64,000 nt of DNA from assembly GCF_900116555.1 (NCBI RefSeq), contig NZ_FPAT01000003.1, positions 186,001 through 250,000 on the forward strand, read 5' to 3'. Origin of the DNA: Actinopolyspora lacussalsi subsp. righensis (GTDB lineage Bacteria > Actinomycetota > Actinomycetes > Mycobacteriales > Pseudonocardiaceae). Positions 18,265 to 27,678 of this stretch are shown in pieces. The stretch's first letter is position 1; every line of letters starts with the position of its first letter. The notes beneath the pieces are model-generated. The model did not search any database and was not told the DNA's origin. It was given only the letters and a program-made list of their open reading frames with translations. The position numbers and the translations under genes were made by a program.

Positions 18265-18897
18265 TCAGGACTTCTTCGCCGAGAGCTTGCGGTACGGCAT
18301 GACCTCGTCGATCAGGCCGTACTCCTTGGCCTGGTCGGCGGTCAGGATCAGATCCCGCTCGACGTCCTTGTGGATCTGCTCCTGCGAGCGCCCGGTGTGC
18401 ACCGACAGCGTGGCCTCCATCTGGTTCCGCATGCGCTGCACCTCGTTGGACTGGATCTCCAGGTCGGAGACCTGCCCGTAGATCCCCTCGGTGGCGGGCT
18501 GGTGGATCAGCGCACGCGCGTTCGGCAGCGCCATCCGCTTACCGGGAGTACCGGCGGCGAGCAGCACGGCCGCGGCCGAGGCGGCCTGGCCGAGGCAGGC
18601 CGTGCGGATGTCGGGCCGCACGTACTGCATCGTGTCGTAGATCGCCATCAGCGCGGTGAACGACCCGCCCGGCGAGTTGATGTAGAGCTGGATCTCGCGG
18701 TCGGGATCATCGGACTCCAGGTACAGCAGCTGGGCCATGATGTCGTTGGCCGAGACGTCGTCGACCTGGACCCCGAGGAAAACGATCCGTTCCTCGAACA
18801 GCTTCTGGTAGGGGTTCGACTCCTTGACCCCGTAGGCCGTGCGCTCGACGAACGACGGCACCATGTACCGGGATTGGGGGAGCTGGAATGAGCTCAC
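18265..18897 (-). CDS. clpP2: ATP-dependent Clp protease proteolytic subunit ClpP2
   Basis: A 210-residue serine peptidase subunit. The catalytic Ser is in GQAASAAAVL, the His in ALIHQPATEG and the Asp in LTADQAKEYGLID; the oxyanion strand YINSPGGS is present. GTG at 18897 has GAGGAG 8 nt upstream, and a much longer upstream frame has no support. In actinobacteria ClpP1 and ClpP2 form a mixed tetradecamer and both are usually needed. It lies 52 nt downstream of clpP1 and is expected to be cotranscribed with it. Confidence 0.96.
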   Translation of the reverse strand: MSSFQLPQSRYMVPSFVERTAYGVKESNPYQKLFEERIVFLGVQVDDVSANDIMAQLLYLESDDPDREIQLYINSPGGSFTALMAIYDTMQYVRPDIRTACLGQAASAAAVLLAAGTPGKRMALPNARALIHQPATEGIYGQVSDLEIQSNEVQRMRNQMEATLSVHTGRSQEQIHKDVERDLILTADQAKEYGLIDEVMPYRKLSAKKS

Positions 18898-18949
18898 TGG
18901 GGTGACTCCTCGTGACTGTGATGCCGGCAGGGCTCGGTGGTTCGTAGGA

Positions 18950-19576
18950 TCAGCTGCTCGGCAGGTTGGCACGGTTGGCGATGTGGTCCACGAAGCCGTA
19001 CTCGAGCGCCTCGTCGGCGGTGAACCAGCGGTCACGGTCGGAATCCTCGGTGATCTTCTCGACCGTCTGGCCGGTCTGCTCGGCGATGAGCTGGGCCATC
19101 TCCCGCTTCTGCCTGGAGAACACATCGGCCTGGATCGCGATGTCCGAGGCCGTACCGCCCAGACCGGCCGAGGGCTGGTGCATCAGCACCCGCGCGTGCG
19201 GCAGGGCGAACCGCTTGCCCTTGGCGCCCGCGGAGAGCAGGAACTGCCCCATCGAAGCGGCGAAGCCCATCGCCACTGTCGCCACGTCCGGCTTGATGAG
19301 CTGCATCGTGTCGTAGATGGCCATTCCGGAGGGAACCGAGCCACCGGGCGAGTTGATGTAGAGGGCGATGTCGCGTTCCGGGTCCTCGGCCGCCAACAGC
19401 AGCATCTGCGAGCAGATCTGGTTGGCGATGGTGTCCTCCACCTGGGACCCGAGGACGATGATGCGTTCCCGCAGCAGCCGCTCGTAGACCGAGTCGTTGA
19501 GTGAAAGCCCGTTGCTACCGGTCCGCATCTGCGGTGACTGCGCGTCGAACGCCGGAACAGTCTGTTGCTGGGTCAC
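18950..19576 (-). CDS. clpP1: ATP-dependent Clp protease proteolytic subunit ClpP1
   Basis: A 208-residue ClpP subunit with Ser in [12 protein letters not shown], His in [12 protein letters not shown] and Asp in [12 protein letters not shown]. The [12 protein letters not shown] strand is conserved. GTG at 19576 follows a purine-rich AGGCAGGGAGAC. It is the first gene of clpP1-clpP2. A strong terminator at 19695-19736 separates it from tig, so a promoter must lie in 19577-19694. Confidence 0.96.
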   Translation of the reverse strand: MTQQQTVPAFDAQSPQMRTGSNGLSLNDSVYERLLRERIIVLGSQVEDTIANQICSQMLLLAAEDPERDIALYINSPGGSVPSGMAIYDTMQLIKPDVATVAMGFAASMGQFLLSAGAKGKRFALPHARVLMHQPSAGLGGTASDIAIQADVFSRQKREMAQLIAEQTGQTVEKITEDSDRDRWFTADEALEYGFVDHIANRANLPSS

Positions 19577-19606
19577 GTCTCCCTGCCTTCTTCCACAATG
19601 GACCCG

Positions 19607-19624
19607 GTAAGCGCTTCGTCGAAC
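19607..19624 (-). promoter_or_regulatory. Possible ClgR-type site upstream of clpP1
   Basis: Read on the minus strand this is GTTCGACGAAGCGCTTAC, which resembles the GTTCGC-N5-GCG pattern that ClgR recognises upstream of actinobacterial clp genes, with one mismatch and altered spacing. The match is weak. Confidence 0.25.
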
Positions 19625-19694
19625 CGGGCCCGCCTGAAGTATTGCCCGTTACCGGGGTGCCGGAGTCCGGGTGATCCGTTACAACCGACCCTAA

Positions 19695-19736
19695 CGAACG
19701 TGGGCGGCACCAGCTTCCCGGTGCCGCCCACGTTCG
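19695..19736 (-). terminator. 17-bp perfect hairpin after tig
   Basis: CGAACGTGGGCGGCACC (19695-19711) and GGTGCCGCCCACGTTCG (19720-19736) pair perfectly around an 8-nt loop. It lies 65 nt downstream of the tig stop and upstream of clpP1, so it should insulate the two units. Confidence 0.9.
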
Positions 19737-19800
19737 CTGAGAGCTTGTTAACCGAGTCGGGATCGTCGTCGGATCCGACCGGCGCTCCACCACCTGTCGC

Positions 19801-21195
19801 TCACTGCGCGGTGGTGCGCTCCTCCTCGTCGGCTACCGCACCCTCGACCTGCTCCGGCTGCTCCTGGTCCTCGTCCTGGGTCCCCAGCAGCTCGTCCATG
19901 TCCAGCTGCTCGCCCGCCGAGTCGGTGACCGTCGCCTGCCGAACAACGGAGAACAGGGCCTTGCTGCGCCGGATGTCGGAGTAGATGCGGCCCAGCTGCC
20001 CGGACTGCTGGATCTGCTGGACGTACTGGTCCGGGCTGATGCCGGACTGCTGCGCCTGGTAGATGATGCGCTCGGTGAGCTCGTTGTCCGAGACCGAGAG
20101 CTCTTCGCTGTCGGCGATGGTGTCCAGCACCAGCTGGGTCTTGACCGCCTCCTCGGCTTCCTCGCGCGTCTCGGCGTCGAAGTCCTCGCGGGTCTTGCCC
20201 TGCTCCCGCAGCGACTCGGCGAAGCGCTCCTCGTCGTGGTCGTAGGGGTGGACCGCGTCGTGCTCGCGGATCTCGACCTCGGACTGCACGACGCTCTCCG
20301 GCAGCGGAACCTCGACCTTCTCCAGCAGGGACTCCAGGACCTTGTCCCGGGCCTGCATGCCCTGCTGCATCCGCTTGACCCGGCCGAGCCGCTCGCGCAG
20401 ATCGGCGATCAGCTCGTCGATGGTGTCGAACTCGCTGGCCATCTGGGCGAACTCGTCGTCGGCCTCGGGGAGCTGGCGCTCCTTGACCGAGTTCAGCGTG
20501 ACCTCGACCTCGGCCTCGCGGTTGGCGTACTCCCCCGCCACCAGCGTGGTGGTGAAGTGCTTGGTCTCGCCCTCGCTCGCGCCGATCAACGCCTCGTCGA
20601 TGCCCTCGACGAGCTCATCCGAACCGATCTCGTAGGACAGGCCACTGGTCTGGGCGTCCTCGACCTGCTCACCGTCGACGGTGGCCGAGAGGTCGATGCT
20701 GACGTAGTCACCGTTGGCGGCGGGACGATCAACCCCGGTCAACGTCCCGAAACGGGCACGCAGCTCGTCCAGCTGTTCCTGGACGTCCTGCTCGGTGACC
20801 TCCTGGTCGTCCACGCTGACCTGGATGTCGTCGTAGGCGGGAACGGTCAGTTCCGGCCGTACGTCGACCTCGGCGGAGAACTCGATCTGCTCGCCGTCGG
20901 CGATGTTGGTGACCTCGATCTCCGGGCGACCCAGTGTCTGGACCTCGTTGCTGGTGACGGCCTCCGTGTACTTGGAGGGAACGGCCTCGTTGACGACCTC
21001 GTCGAGCACGGGTCCACGGCCGATCCGGCTCTCCAGCACCTTGGCCGGAACCTTGCCGGGACGGAAGCCGGGGATCCGGACCTGCTTGGCCAGTTCCTTG
21101 TACGCGCGGTCGAAGTTCGGCTTGAGCTCGTCGAACGGCACCTCGACGTTGAGCCGTACGCGCGTCGGGCTCAGGTGCTCGACGGTGCTCTTCAC
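19801..21195 (-). CDS. tig: Trigger factor
   Basis: A 464-residue ribosome-bound chaperone and peptidyl-prolyl isomerase. The N-terminal ribosome-binding domain carries the signature GFRPGKVP (about 44-51). The FKBP-like domain spans about 155-245 (ANGDYVSIDLSA). The long helical C-terminal arms follow. The tail (about 435-464) is strongly acidic and Gln/Glu-rich, as in other actinobacteria. GTG at 21195 is preceded by GAGGAG; the longer upstream frame is noise. It is monocistronic, ended by the hairpin at 19695-19736. Confidence 0.96.
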   Translation of the reverse strand: MKSTVEHLSPTRVRLNVEVPFDELKPNFDRAYKELAKQVRIPGFRPGKVPAKVLESRIGRGPVLDEVVNEAVPSKYTEAVTSNEVQTLGRPEIEVTNIADGEQIEFSAEVDVRPELTVPAYDDIQVSVDDQEVTEQDVQEQLDELRARFGTLTGVDRPAANGDYVSIDLSATVDGEQVEDAQTSGLSYEIGSDELVEGIDEALIGASEGETKHFTTTLVAGEYANREAEVEVTLNSVKERQLPEADDEFAQMASEFDTIDELIADLRERLGRVKRMQQGMQARDKVLESLLEKVEVPLPESVVQSEVEIREHDAVHPYDHDEERFAESLREQGKTREDFDAETREEAEEAVKTQLVLDTIADSEELSVSDNELTERIIYQAQQSGISPDQYVQQIQQSGQLGRIYSDIRRSKALFSVVRQATVTDSAGEQLDMDELLGTQDEDQEQPEQVEGAVADEEERTTAQ

Positions 21196-21372
21196 GTGGT
21201 CTCCTCGTGCGAACGTGCTTGAAAGACTCCCGGCCTCCTTGGGCTTCCCACGGCTGTCACCACGGGAAACACTTTCCGTGCCGGGCTGACCTCCGATTCT
21301 ATGGCCTGAGCTCACGGGGGGCCGTTCCGGGTACCGACCCGCCCGAGCGGGCGAATTACGACACCCTCGTGC

Positions 21373-22317
21373 TTGAGTGGAAACGTGCAGGATCCACGGG
21401 AACAAGCCGGCGCGGCGCCGCGGACGTGCGCGGCGTGGTCCGAGACCCTCTCGGAGCCCCTGGCCGGCACCGCGGCGGTGGCGGCCAGCTGGTTGTGCCT
21501 GGAACAGCCGGGACCCTGGGGCGGGGACGCGCTGGTGCGGAGCCACCTGGATCCCGACATCGGAGCCCGACTGGCCGAGCGTGCCGCCGACACCGGGGTA
21601 CGGGTCCAGCTCATCCGCAAACCGGGCAGACACCCGGACACCGGGGTGGACGCGCCGCGCACCGTTTACTTCGCCCACACCCGCCCCGGGGCGAGTTGGC
21701 TGCGCCGTACGGAACTGACCGACCCGGCGGAACTGCTCGACCTCGACTTCCGGGCCTTCGCCCGCGGCGAACACTGCGGCTGGGGAGTCCCGACCACCGA
21801 GCCGGTACTGCTGGTGTGCACCAACGGACGCCGTGATCAGTGCTGCGCGCTGCGCGGGATCTCCCTGCTGCGCGAGATGGGACCGCGACACGAGGGCAAG
21901 CTGTGGGAAACCACACACACCGGCGGTCACCGGTTCGCGCCCACAGGGGTGGTGCTGCCCTCGGGCTACAACTACGGGCGCCTCACGCCGCACGGCGTGG
22001 ACGCGGTGCTCTCCGCCGCCACGGCCGGCAAGATGACAACGACACACTGCAGAGGGCGCTCCGCGTTCTCACAGCGCGCCCAGGTGGCCGAACTGGCGCT
22101 GCGCGAGAACCTGGGTGAACACGCCGGGGAAGCGCTGACCGTGGCTTCGGAAGCCGACGAGGAAGTGGTGCTGCGGCACCGCGACGGGCGCCGCTGGAGC
22201 ATCCGACTGCGCGAGATCACGCTGTCACCGCCGCGCCCGAACAGCTGCGGCAAGTCTCCGGCGCAGGCAGGCACCTGGACCGCCGAGCGGATCCGCCTGC
22301 TGCCGGATCCGGAGTGA
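21373..22317 (+). CDS. Sucrase/ferredoxin-like (Suc/Fer) domain protein
   Basis: A protein of about 310 residues of the thioredoxin-like [2Fe-2S] ferredoxin family annotated as sucrase ferredoxin-like. Cysteines and family residues are in LLVCTNGRRDQCCALRG (about 155-170), HCGWG, ETTHTGGHRFAPT and LPSGYNYGRL. A Cys-containing C-terminus follows (NSCGKSP). The start is uncertain: TTG 21373 or GTG 21385, neither with a clear ribosome binding site. Its role is unknown. It is divergent from tig and ends before a hairpin and tRNA-Pro. Confidence 0.85.
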   Translation: MSGNVQDPREQAGAAPRTCAAWSETLSEPLAGTAAVAASWLCLEQPGPWGGDALVRSHLDPDIGARLAERAADTGVRVQLIRKPGRHPDTGVDAPRTVYFAHTRPGASWLRRTELTDPAELLDLDFRAFARGEHCGWGVPTTEPVLLVCTNGRRDQCCALRGISLLREMGPRHEGKLWETTHTGGHRFAPTGVVLPSGYNYGRLTPHGVDAVLSAATAGKMTTTHCRGRSAFSQRAQVAELALRENLGEHAGEALTVASEADEEVVLRHRDGRRWSIRLREITLSPPRPNSCGKSPAQAGTWTAERIRLLPDPE

Positions 22318-22379
22318 GCCGGGCTCGGAAACGACGGATTCCCGCCGCTCGGGACGAACCTCGGAGTTCGAGACGAACA

Positions 22380-22409
22380 GGGCCGGACATCCACCCGGAT
22401 ATCCGGCCC
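22380..22409. terminator. Hairpin between the Suc/Fer gene and tRNA-Pro
   Basis: GGGCCGGA and TCCGGCCC form the stem, with further ATCC/GGAT pairing inside. It lies between the end of a plus-strand gene and the 3' end of the minus-strand tRNA-Pro, so it may serve both. Confidence 0.65.
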
Positions 22410-22414
22410 GAACG

Positions 22415-22488
22415 TCGGGGTGGCGGGATTTGAACCCACGGCCCCTCGCACCCAAAGCGAGTGCGCTACCAAGCTGCGCCACACCCCG
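22415..22488 (-). tRNA. tRNA-Pro (anticodon TGG)
   Basis: A 74-nt cloverleaf: acceptor CGGGGTG / CACCCCG, D-arm GCGCAGCTTGGTAGCGC, anticodon stem CTCGC / GCGAG with loop TTTGGGT (anticodon TGG), T-arm with TTCAAAT, discriminator A. CCA is not encoded. A Pro and a Gly tRNA sit at the matching point of the syntenic mycobacterial region. Confidence 0.96.
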
Positions 22489-22652
22489 ATGACCCCACCG
22501 GAACGACTCCACCAGGAGAATTCCCACGAAAGGGGTCCTTCGCGTGCACTCTATCGCTGTTGGCTAGAATACGGCACACGTGGTCGTCGAGATCGGCGGG
22601 ACCCCCGGGGATCACCCACGGGGATCGACTGTTGTAGTATCGGTGGCGCACT

Positions 22653-22724
22653 GCGGGTGTAGCTCAATGGTTAGAGCCCCAGCCTTCCAAGCTGGTTATG
22701 CGGGTTCGATTCCCGTCACCCGCT
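22653..22724 (+). tRNA. tRNA-Gly (anticodon TCC)
   Basis: A 72-nt cloverleaf: acceptor GCGGGTG / CACCCGC, D-arm with AGCTCAATGGTTAGAGC, anticodon stem CCAGC / GCTGG with loop CTTCCAA (anticodon TCC), T-loop TTCGATT, discriminator T. CCA is not encoded. The upstream stretch TTGTAGTAT could serve as part of its promoter. Confidence 0.96.
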
Positions 22725-23005
22725 CGGTCTGTCGAATCGGTGGTCATCCGCGCCGCGGGTGACCACCGATTTTCATGGCAGGCGCGGGTTTTCACGGCAG
22801 GCTCGGGCATCCTCGGATCCGGTCGCGTCCCGGTACGACCGTCGAATCATCGTGCGGCTCCGTCATCCGAGGAGCACCGCGCCGGACACGACGCCGACCC
22901 AACGGCGGCCCCCGAGGAATCGGGTTGGCCCGCGGCGCGCGGTGCGCGCATCCTGAACGTTCGCTCACGCACCCCGGTCGACGCGTCCCAGCGTTCCGCG
23001 CCGGG

Positions 23006-24502
23006 ATGCCGCGCGTTCCACTCGACACTTACGGAGGCGATGCGCCGTTGCGACGGCTCGAGTACAAGTGGCTCGTCGGGATAACTTTCGTACTGGCACT
23101 GGTCATGCAGATCCTGGACATGACCATCCTCAACGTCGCGCTGGCGACACTGGGAAAACGGTTCGACGTCGACGCCGGAACCCTGCAGTGGGTACTGACG
23201 GCCTACATGATCAGCCTGGCGGTGTTCATCCCCTCCTCGGGCTGGATCTCCGACCGATTCGGCAGCAAACGAACATTCCAGTTCGCCGTGATCATGTTCA
23301 CCGGGGCTTCCGTCGTCTGCGGCGCGGCCCCCGGGATCAAAACGCTGATCGCCGCGAGATTCCTGCAGGGAATCGGGGGCGGCATGCTGGTCCCGGTAGG
23401 GCAGGCGATGCTCTTCCGGGCGTTCCCGGCCGACGAGCGCGCCAAGGCCTCCGCGATTCTGGCCATCCCGATCACCGCCGCACCGGCGCTGGGACCGCTG
23501 CTCGGTGGGACGTTGATCGAGGTGGCCAGCTGGCGGTGGATCTTCTTCATCAACGTTCCGGTGGGCGCGCTGGCGCTGTTGTGCTCGATCCTGTTCCTGG
23601 TGGAGGAACGGGGACAGCGCCCGGGACGTTTCGACCTGCCCGGCTTCCTGCTCGCGGGCAGCGGGCTGGCCGTGCTGCTGTTCGGGCTGGACCGGGCCGC
23701 GCAGGACGGTTGGACCGACCCCGCGGTGTGGGCCTGCCTGCTGCTGGCCGTGGTACTGATCTGCGGGCTCGTGTGGCGGGAGCTCCGGGCGGCCGAACCG
23801 ATGCTGGATCTGCGGCTGCTCGGCAACCGGATCTTCGGAGCCGGTAACGTACTGCTGCTGTGTCAGACGGGTGCGATGTTCGGGGTGCTGTTCCTCATCC
23901 CGCTGTACTTGCAGAACCTGCGTGGTGCCTCCGCGTTACAGGCCGGCGCGATCCTGATGCCCCAGGCACTGTCCATGCTGCTGGTCACCCAGGTGATCAG
24001 CAGGATCTACGGTCGAGTGGGGCCACGACGTCTGGTGGCGGGTGGATTCGCGATGCTGCTGATCAGCACCGCCACCCTGCAGTGGCTGAGCCTTTCCGTC
24101 TCGCTGTGGGCCGTGGTCGGTTCGCTGTTGCTGCTCGGCGCGTCGATGGGGTTGTTGATGACTCCGCTACAGACAGCCGCGTTCGCACAGATGAGCTCGG
24201 CGGCCATGGGGCAGGCGACCTCGTTGTTCAACGTGAGTCGCCAAGTGGCCACGGCACTGGCCACGGCCGTGGTAGCCAGTGCGCTGGTGATGTTCACCGA
24301 GGCGGCCACGAGTGGGTTGAGTTCACCCGATCCGGGGGAACTGGCGCGGGCGCAGCTGAGCGGTTTCCACGGTGCCTTCCTGGTACCGGTGGTCTTCGGT
24401 GCGCTCGGACTGCTGCTGACCTTGCTGGTACGCGACTCGGACGCGGTGGCCACACTCGATCAACAGGGGAAGGCGCGGCGGGAGAGATCCTCGGTGAACT
24501 GA
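23006..24502 (+). CDS. DHA2-family MFS multidrug exporter
   Basis: A 498-residue membrane protein of the 14-helix drug:H+ antiporter family (EmrB/QacA type). It has the motif LDMTILNVALATL in helix 1, motif A GWISDRFGSKRTF, RFLQGIGGGM, and SWRWIFFINVPVG, which are typical of the family. The start is uncertain: ATG 23006 has little ribosome binding site, while TTG 23048 has GGAGG 10 nt upstream and would give 484 residues. No regulator of the usual TetR or MarR type is adjacent. The substrate is unknown. Confidence 0.92.
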   Translation: MPRVPLDTYGGDAPLRRLEYKWLVGITFVLALVMQILDMTILNVALATLGKRFDVDAGTLQWVLTAYMISLAVFIPSSGWISDRFGSKRTFQFAVIMFTGASVVCGAAPGIKTLIAARFLQGIGGGMLVPVGQAMLFRAFPADERAKASAILAIPITAAPALGPLLGGTLIEVASWRWIFFINVPVGALALLCSILFLVEERGQRPGRFDLPGFLLAGSGLAVLLFGLDRAAQDGWTDPAVWACLLLAVVLICGLVWRELRAAEPMLDLRLLGNRIFGAGNVLLLCQTGAMFGVLFLIPLYLQNLRGASALQAGAILMPQALSMLLVTQVISRIYGRVGPRRLVAGGFAMLLISTATLQWLSLSVSLWAVVGSLLLLGASMGLLMTPLQTAAFAQMSSAAMGQATSLFNVSRQVATALATAVVASALVMFTEAATSGLSSPDPGELARAQLSGFHGAFLVPVVFGALGLLLTLLVRDSDAVATLDQQGKARRERSSVN

Positions 24503-24615
24503 CACGGCTCCGGACCGCCCCGCGCCCGGGAGGCAGACTTGCCTCGTAGACAACCGAACGCCGTCAGAGCAGTCCCGCACCGTCGCGGACGGTGCATCGT
24601 CTGGGAGTGACCCAC

Positions 24616-25239
24616 ATGCCGCACGCAGATCAGGTCCGCAAACACGCACGCTGGCGCCAGGGGTGGTCCTCCGGCCGTAGCAGCCTGGCCTGGCTGCTAC
24701 CGCTCGGTGACCAGCCGGAGCTGCGGAGACTGGCCAATCAGTACCAGTACTCGCTGCGCGATCTGCCCGGTTTCGACCCCGTACCACTGGAGTGGATGCA
24801 CATCCTGCTGCAGGAGAACGGATTTCACGACGAAGCCCCGCAGGGACGTGTGGCGGCACTGCTGGAGGCGGCACGCGAGCGGCTGTCCTCCTTCGCCGCG
24901 CTCTCGTTGTCGTTCCACAGCGGGCTGGTGCTCCCGGAGGCGCTGGCGCTGCCCGCCGAGCCGCAGGCCACGCTGACGGACCTGCGGACACGGCTACGTG
25001 AGGCCACCGCGACGGTGGTGGGAGCGGATCTCGCCGGGGAGCCCGAGGAGATCGACCAGCACGTGAGCCTCGCCTTTTCCACGGCAGACGGACCAGCGGT
25101 CTTCGCGAAGGCGACGCTCGACGCGACCAGCGCCGAACCGGCCACGGTGCGGGTGCCCAGCATCTCGCTGGTACGGCTGAACCGGGATCACGCCTGCAAC
25201 GAGTGGGAGGTTCTCGGCGAGGTCCAACTGTCCGGTTGA
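24616..25239 (+). CDS. 2'-5' RNA ligase-like (2H phosphoesterase fold) protein
   Basis: A 207-residue protein of the LigT/2H superfamily. The two catalytic His motifs appear as MHILLQENGF (about residue 62) and QHVSLAFS (about 148), where the classical motif is H-x-[T/S]-x. The first copy has Leu at the Thr/Ser position, so activity may be altered. The opening W-x4-W and LPLGDQPELRRLANQYQ are seen in actinobacterial members. ATG 24616 has GGGAG 8 nt upstream and is preferred over 24592. Family fit is good; substrate unknown. Confidence 0.75.
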   Translation: MPHADQVRKHARWRQGWSSGRSSLAWLLPLGDQPELRRLANQYQYSLRDLPGFDPVPLEWMHILLQENGFHDEAPQGRVAALLEAARERLSSFAALSLSFHSGLVLPEALALPAEPQATLTDLRTRLREATATVVGADLAGEPEEIDQHVSLAFSTADGPAVFAKATLDATSAEPATVRVPSISLVRLNRDHACNEWEVLGEVQLSG

Positions 25240-25356
25240 CGGATCCGGCCGTACGGCTCCCCCAGCCGTACGGCCGTACCAGTGGTTCGCGACGAGCGCC
25301 CCGGCTTCGGCGCCATCGGGGATCCGGATCGGGTGGGTCGGTCGTCCTGCCAGCCG

Positions 25357-26163
25357 TCACTCACCCTGGCAGCCGGGGCACCAGTAGAGCTTGCGCCCGA
25401 GCAGCTCCGTCATGGCGATCGGGGTGGTGCACACCAGGCAGGGAGCGCCGGCGCGCCGGTAGACGTAGACCTCACCACCGTGACGATCGTTCCTGGGCTG
25501 TCTACCGGTCATCTCGGGCGAGTGCTGTTCCCGAACGGTGTCGATGCGCCCGGTACGGACTCCGTCGGACATCAATTCGACCAGGTCGTCCCAGAGTGCG
25601 TCCCAGCACCGCCGGGACAGCGCGTTGCCCGGCGACCGGGGTGGGATCCCCTGCCGGAACAACACCTCGGCCCGGTAGGCGTTGCCCACCCCGGCCAGCA
25701 CGGACTGATCCAGCAGCAGCGCCGCGATACCGGAGCGCGAGCGCGTCACGCGCTGCCAGGCGGTCTCGGGATCGGCGTCCGAACGCAACGGATCCGGTCC
25801 CAGCCGGGCGAGCAGCTCCGTCAACTCCTCCTCGGTGAGCAGTTCGCAGGCGGTGGGACCACGCAGATCGGTTCCGTGCGTGGGACCGACCAGGCGCATG
25901 CGGACCTTGCCGCGCGGCTGTTCGAGCGGCACGGGCGCCTCGGTGAACTTGCCGTAAAGCCCCAGGTGAACATGCACCACCCGATCCGGGGCGTAGTGGT
26001 GCCAGAGGTGTTTGCCGTGGGCCCCCGCGTCACGGAAGGTGACGCCGTCGAGCACCTCGGCGGCGGTGAAACGTCCCTGCGGACTGGTCACCCGGACCGG
26101 GTTTCCCGCGAACCGACGCCGATGCAGCTCGGCGAGCCGATGCACGATGTGTCCTTCCGGCAC
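25357..26163 (-). CDS. nei: Endonuclease VIII-like DNA glycosylase (Fpg/Nei family)
   Basis: A 268-residue base-excision repair glycosylase/AP lyase. After the initiator comes PEGH, giving the N-terminal Pro nucleophile and catalytic Glu. The beta-clamp Lys is in GAHGKHLWHH, the helix-2-turn-helix in LLDQSVLAGVGNAYRAEVLF, and the zinc finger is C-x2-C-x16-C-x2-C at the C-terminus. GTG at 26163 with GGAGG 4 nt upstream sets Pro at position 2. It is downstream of rpiB, as in the mycobacterial Rv2464c-Rv2465c order. Confidence 0.94.
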   Translation of the reverse strand: MPEGHIVHRLAELHRRRFAGNPVRVTSPQGRFTAAEVLDGVTFRDAGAHGKHLWHHYAPDRVVHVHLGLYGKFTEAPVPLEQPRGKVRMRLVGPTHGTDLRGPTACELLTEEELTELLARLGPDPLRSDADPETAWQRVTRSRSGIAALLLDQSVLAGVGNAYRAEVLFRQGIPPRSPGNALSRRCWDALWDDLVELMSDGVRTGRIDTVREQHSPEMTGRQPRNDRHGGEVYVYRRAGAPCLVCTTPIAMTELLGRKLYWCPGCQGE

Positions 26164-26171
26164 GACACCTC

Positions 26172-26213
26172 CATCCACGACCACCCTGCCGGCATCCACG
26201 ACCACCCTGCCGG
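26172..26213. repeat. Two exact 21-bp tandem repeats
   Basis: The unit CATCCACGACCACCCTGCCGG occurs twice in a row in the rpiB-nei gap, just upstream of the nei ribosome binding site. It may be simple slippage. Confidence 0.8.
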
Positions 26214-26274
26214 CGCCGACCGCCGCGGGGCCGCGGAACAGGGCTGCCCGTCTGACCGGCGGTGGCGGCGGGGA

Positions 26275-26745
26275 TCACTGCTCGGGAAGGGCTGGGGGCT
26301 CGCCGGTACGTTCGTAGTCGGCCAGCATGTCGATCCGGCGCTGGTGCCTGCCGCCCTCGAACTCGGTGGTCAGGAAGGTGTCGACTATCCCCTCGACCTC
26401 GTCGAGGCTGTGCATCCTGGCACCGATGCCCGCGAGCAGGGCGTTGTTGTGCTGCCGGGAGAGCTTCGCCGTGTCCTGGTTCCAGACCAGCGCGGCCCGC
26501 GCTCCGGGAACCTTGTTGGCCGCGATCTGCTCCCCGTTGCCGGAGCCCCCGATGACCAGACCGAGGCTGCCGGCGTCGGCGACCACGCGGCGCGCGGCCT
26601 CGACGCAGAACGGTGGGTAGTCGTCCTCGGCGTCGTAGACGGCGGGACCCACGTCGACCACCTCGTAACCGAGACGGTCGAGTCGTTCGACCAGGTGTGA
26701 CTTCAATTCGAGACCGGCGTGATCGGAACCAAGATAGACGCGCAC
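26275..26745 (-). CDS. rpiB: Ribose-5-phosphate isomerase B
   Basis: A 156-residue isomerase of the pentose phosphate pathway (ribose-5-phosphate to ribulose-5-phosphate). The start is VYLGSDHAGLELK; GGSGNGEQIAANK forms the anion-binding loop, and HNNALLAGIGARMHS is conserved. A Glu or Cys base of RpiB is expected in the GSGNG loop region. GTG at 26745 gives the usual length. It is followed by nei and divergent from comB, 56 nt apart. Confidence 0.95.
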   Translation of the reverse strand: MRVYLGSDHAGLELKSHLVERLDRLGYEVVDVGPAVYDAEDDYPPFCVEAARRVVADAGSLGLVIGGSGNGEQIAANKVPGARAALVWNQDTAKLSRQHNNALLAGIGARMHSLDEVEGIVDTFLTTEFEGGRHQRRIDMLADYERTGEPPALPEQ

Positions 26746-26801
26746 ACGTGTAGTCTGCCAAACCGCTCCACGCGCATTACTCACCCGGTCAAGGGACAGA
26801 A

Positions 26802-27551
26802 ATGCCATACGAACAAGCGACATCACCGACCGCACAGTCCGATCACACGGTGAGGTTCGAATGGGGGACGGCGGGCCTTCGCTCCCTCGGGGAGCAGTGT
26901 GCCGTGCTGCTGGTGGTGGACGTGCTCTCCTTCGCCACGACAGTGGACGTGACCACGGCCGCGGGCGCCCACGTGCTTCCGCTCCCCTACCGGGACGACC
27001 GAGCCGGTGACGCCGCGTCGGCGGCCGGAGCGGTGCTCGCCGGTGACCGGGGCGGCGGCGGGTACTCGTTGAGCCCGACCTCGCTGGTGAGCGCGCCCGC
27101 CGGCACACTCGTCGGACTGCCCTCACCCAACGGGGCCACGCTGTGTTCGGAGGCGGCCGGATTGGGCGCGGTGGTGTTCACCGGCTGCCTGCGCAATGCC
27201 GCCGCGGTCGCGGCGGCAGCGGGTTCGGCTGCCCACAACGGTCCCGTCGGCGTGATCGCCGCCGGTGAACGCCACACCGACGGTTCACCGCGCTTCGCGG
27301 CGGAGGACCTGCTCGGGGCCGGGGCGATAATCTCGGCACTGCCCGTGCCCGCGTCCGCTCGTTCGGTCGAGGCGAACCTGGCCGCGCGAGCCTACGAGAC
27401 CTCCGACGACCCCGCGCGAAATGTACGGGAGTGCGTCTCCGGCCGTGAACTGGCCGAATGGGGCTACCGAGCGGACGTCGAGCTGGCACTCGCGCGGAAC
27501 GCCAGCTCGACAGCGCCCCGGCTGCACGCGGGAGTGTTCAGCCACCACTGA
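26802..27551 (+). CDS. comB: 2-phosphosulfolactate phosphatase family protein (ComB-like)
   Basis: A 249-residue member of the ComB family. The family hydrolyses 2-phosphosulfolactate in methanogens; its bacterial role is mostly untested. Family features are VVDVLSFATTVDVTTAAGA, LPSPNGATLC, FTGCLRNAAAVA and IAAGERHTDGSPRFAAEDLLGAGAI. AGGGACAG lies before ATG. No other coenzyme M or sulfolactate genes are near, so the true substrate may differ. Confidence 0.88.
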   Translation: MPYEQATSPTAQSDHTVRFEWGTAGLRSLGEQCAVLLVVDVLSFATTVDVTTAAGAHVLPLPYRDDRAGDAASAAGAVLAGDRGGGGYSLSPTSLVSAPAGTLVGLPSPNGATLCSEAAGLGAVVFTGCLRNAAAVAAAAGSAAHNGPVGVIAAGERHTDGSPRFAAEDLLGAGAIISALPVPASARSVEANLAARAYETSDDPARNVRECVSGRELAEWGYRADVELALARNASSTAPRLHAGVFSHH

Positions 27552-27678
27552 CCGTTCCGACGACACCGGAGCGGGGGCCCACCAGGAACCGCGACCGGTG
27601 GGCGAGGACCGGGAGCGCGGACAGCGGCGGAGCGTCCGGACGATCCCGCCCCGAAAACCGCGAGCAGTCGAACCGGGA

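Noticed and set aside
22225-22527. Minus-strand frame ending GVAQLGSALALGARGRGF
   Set aside because: This is the well-known false translation of a tRNA gene; the tRNA-Pro explains it.
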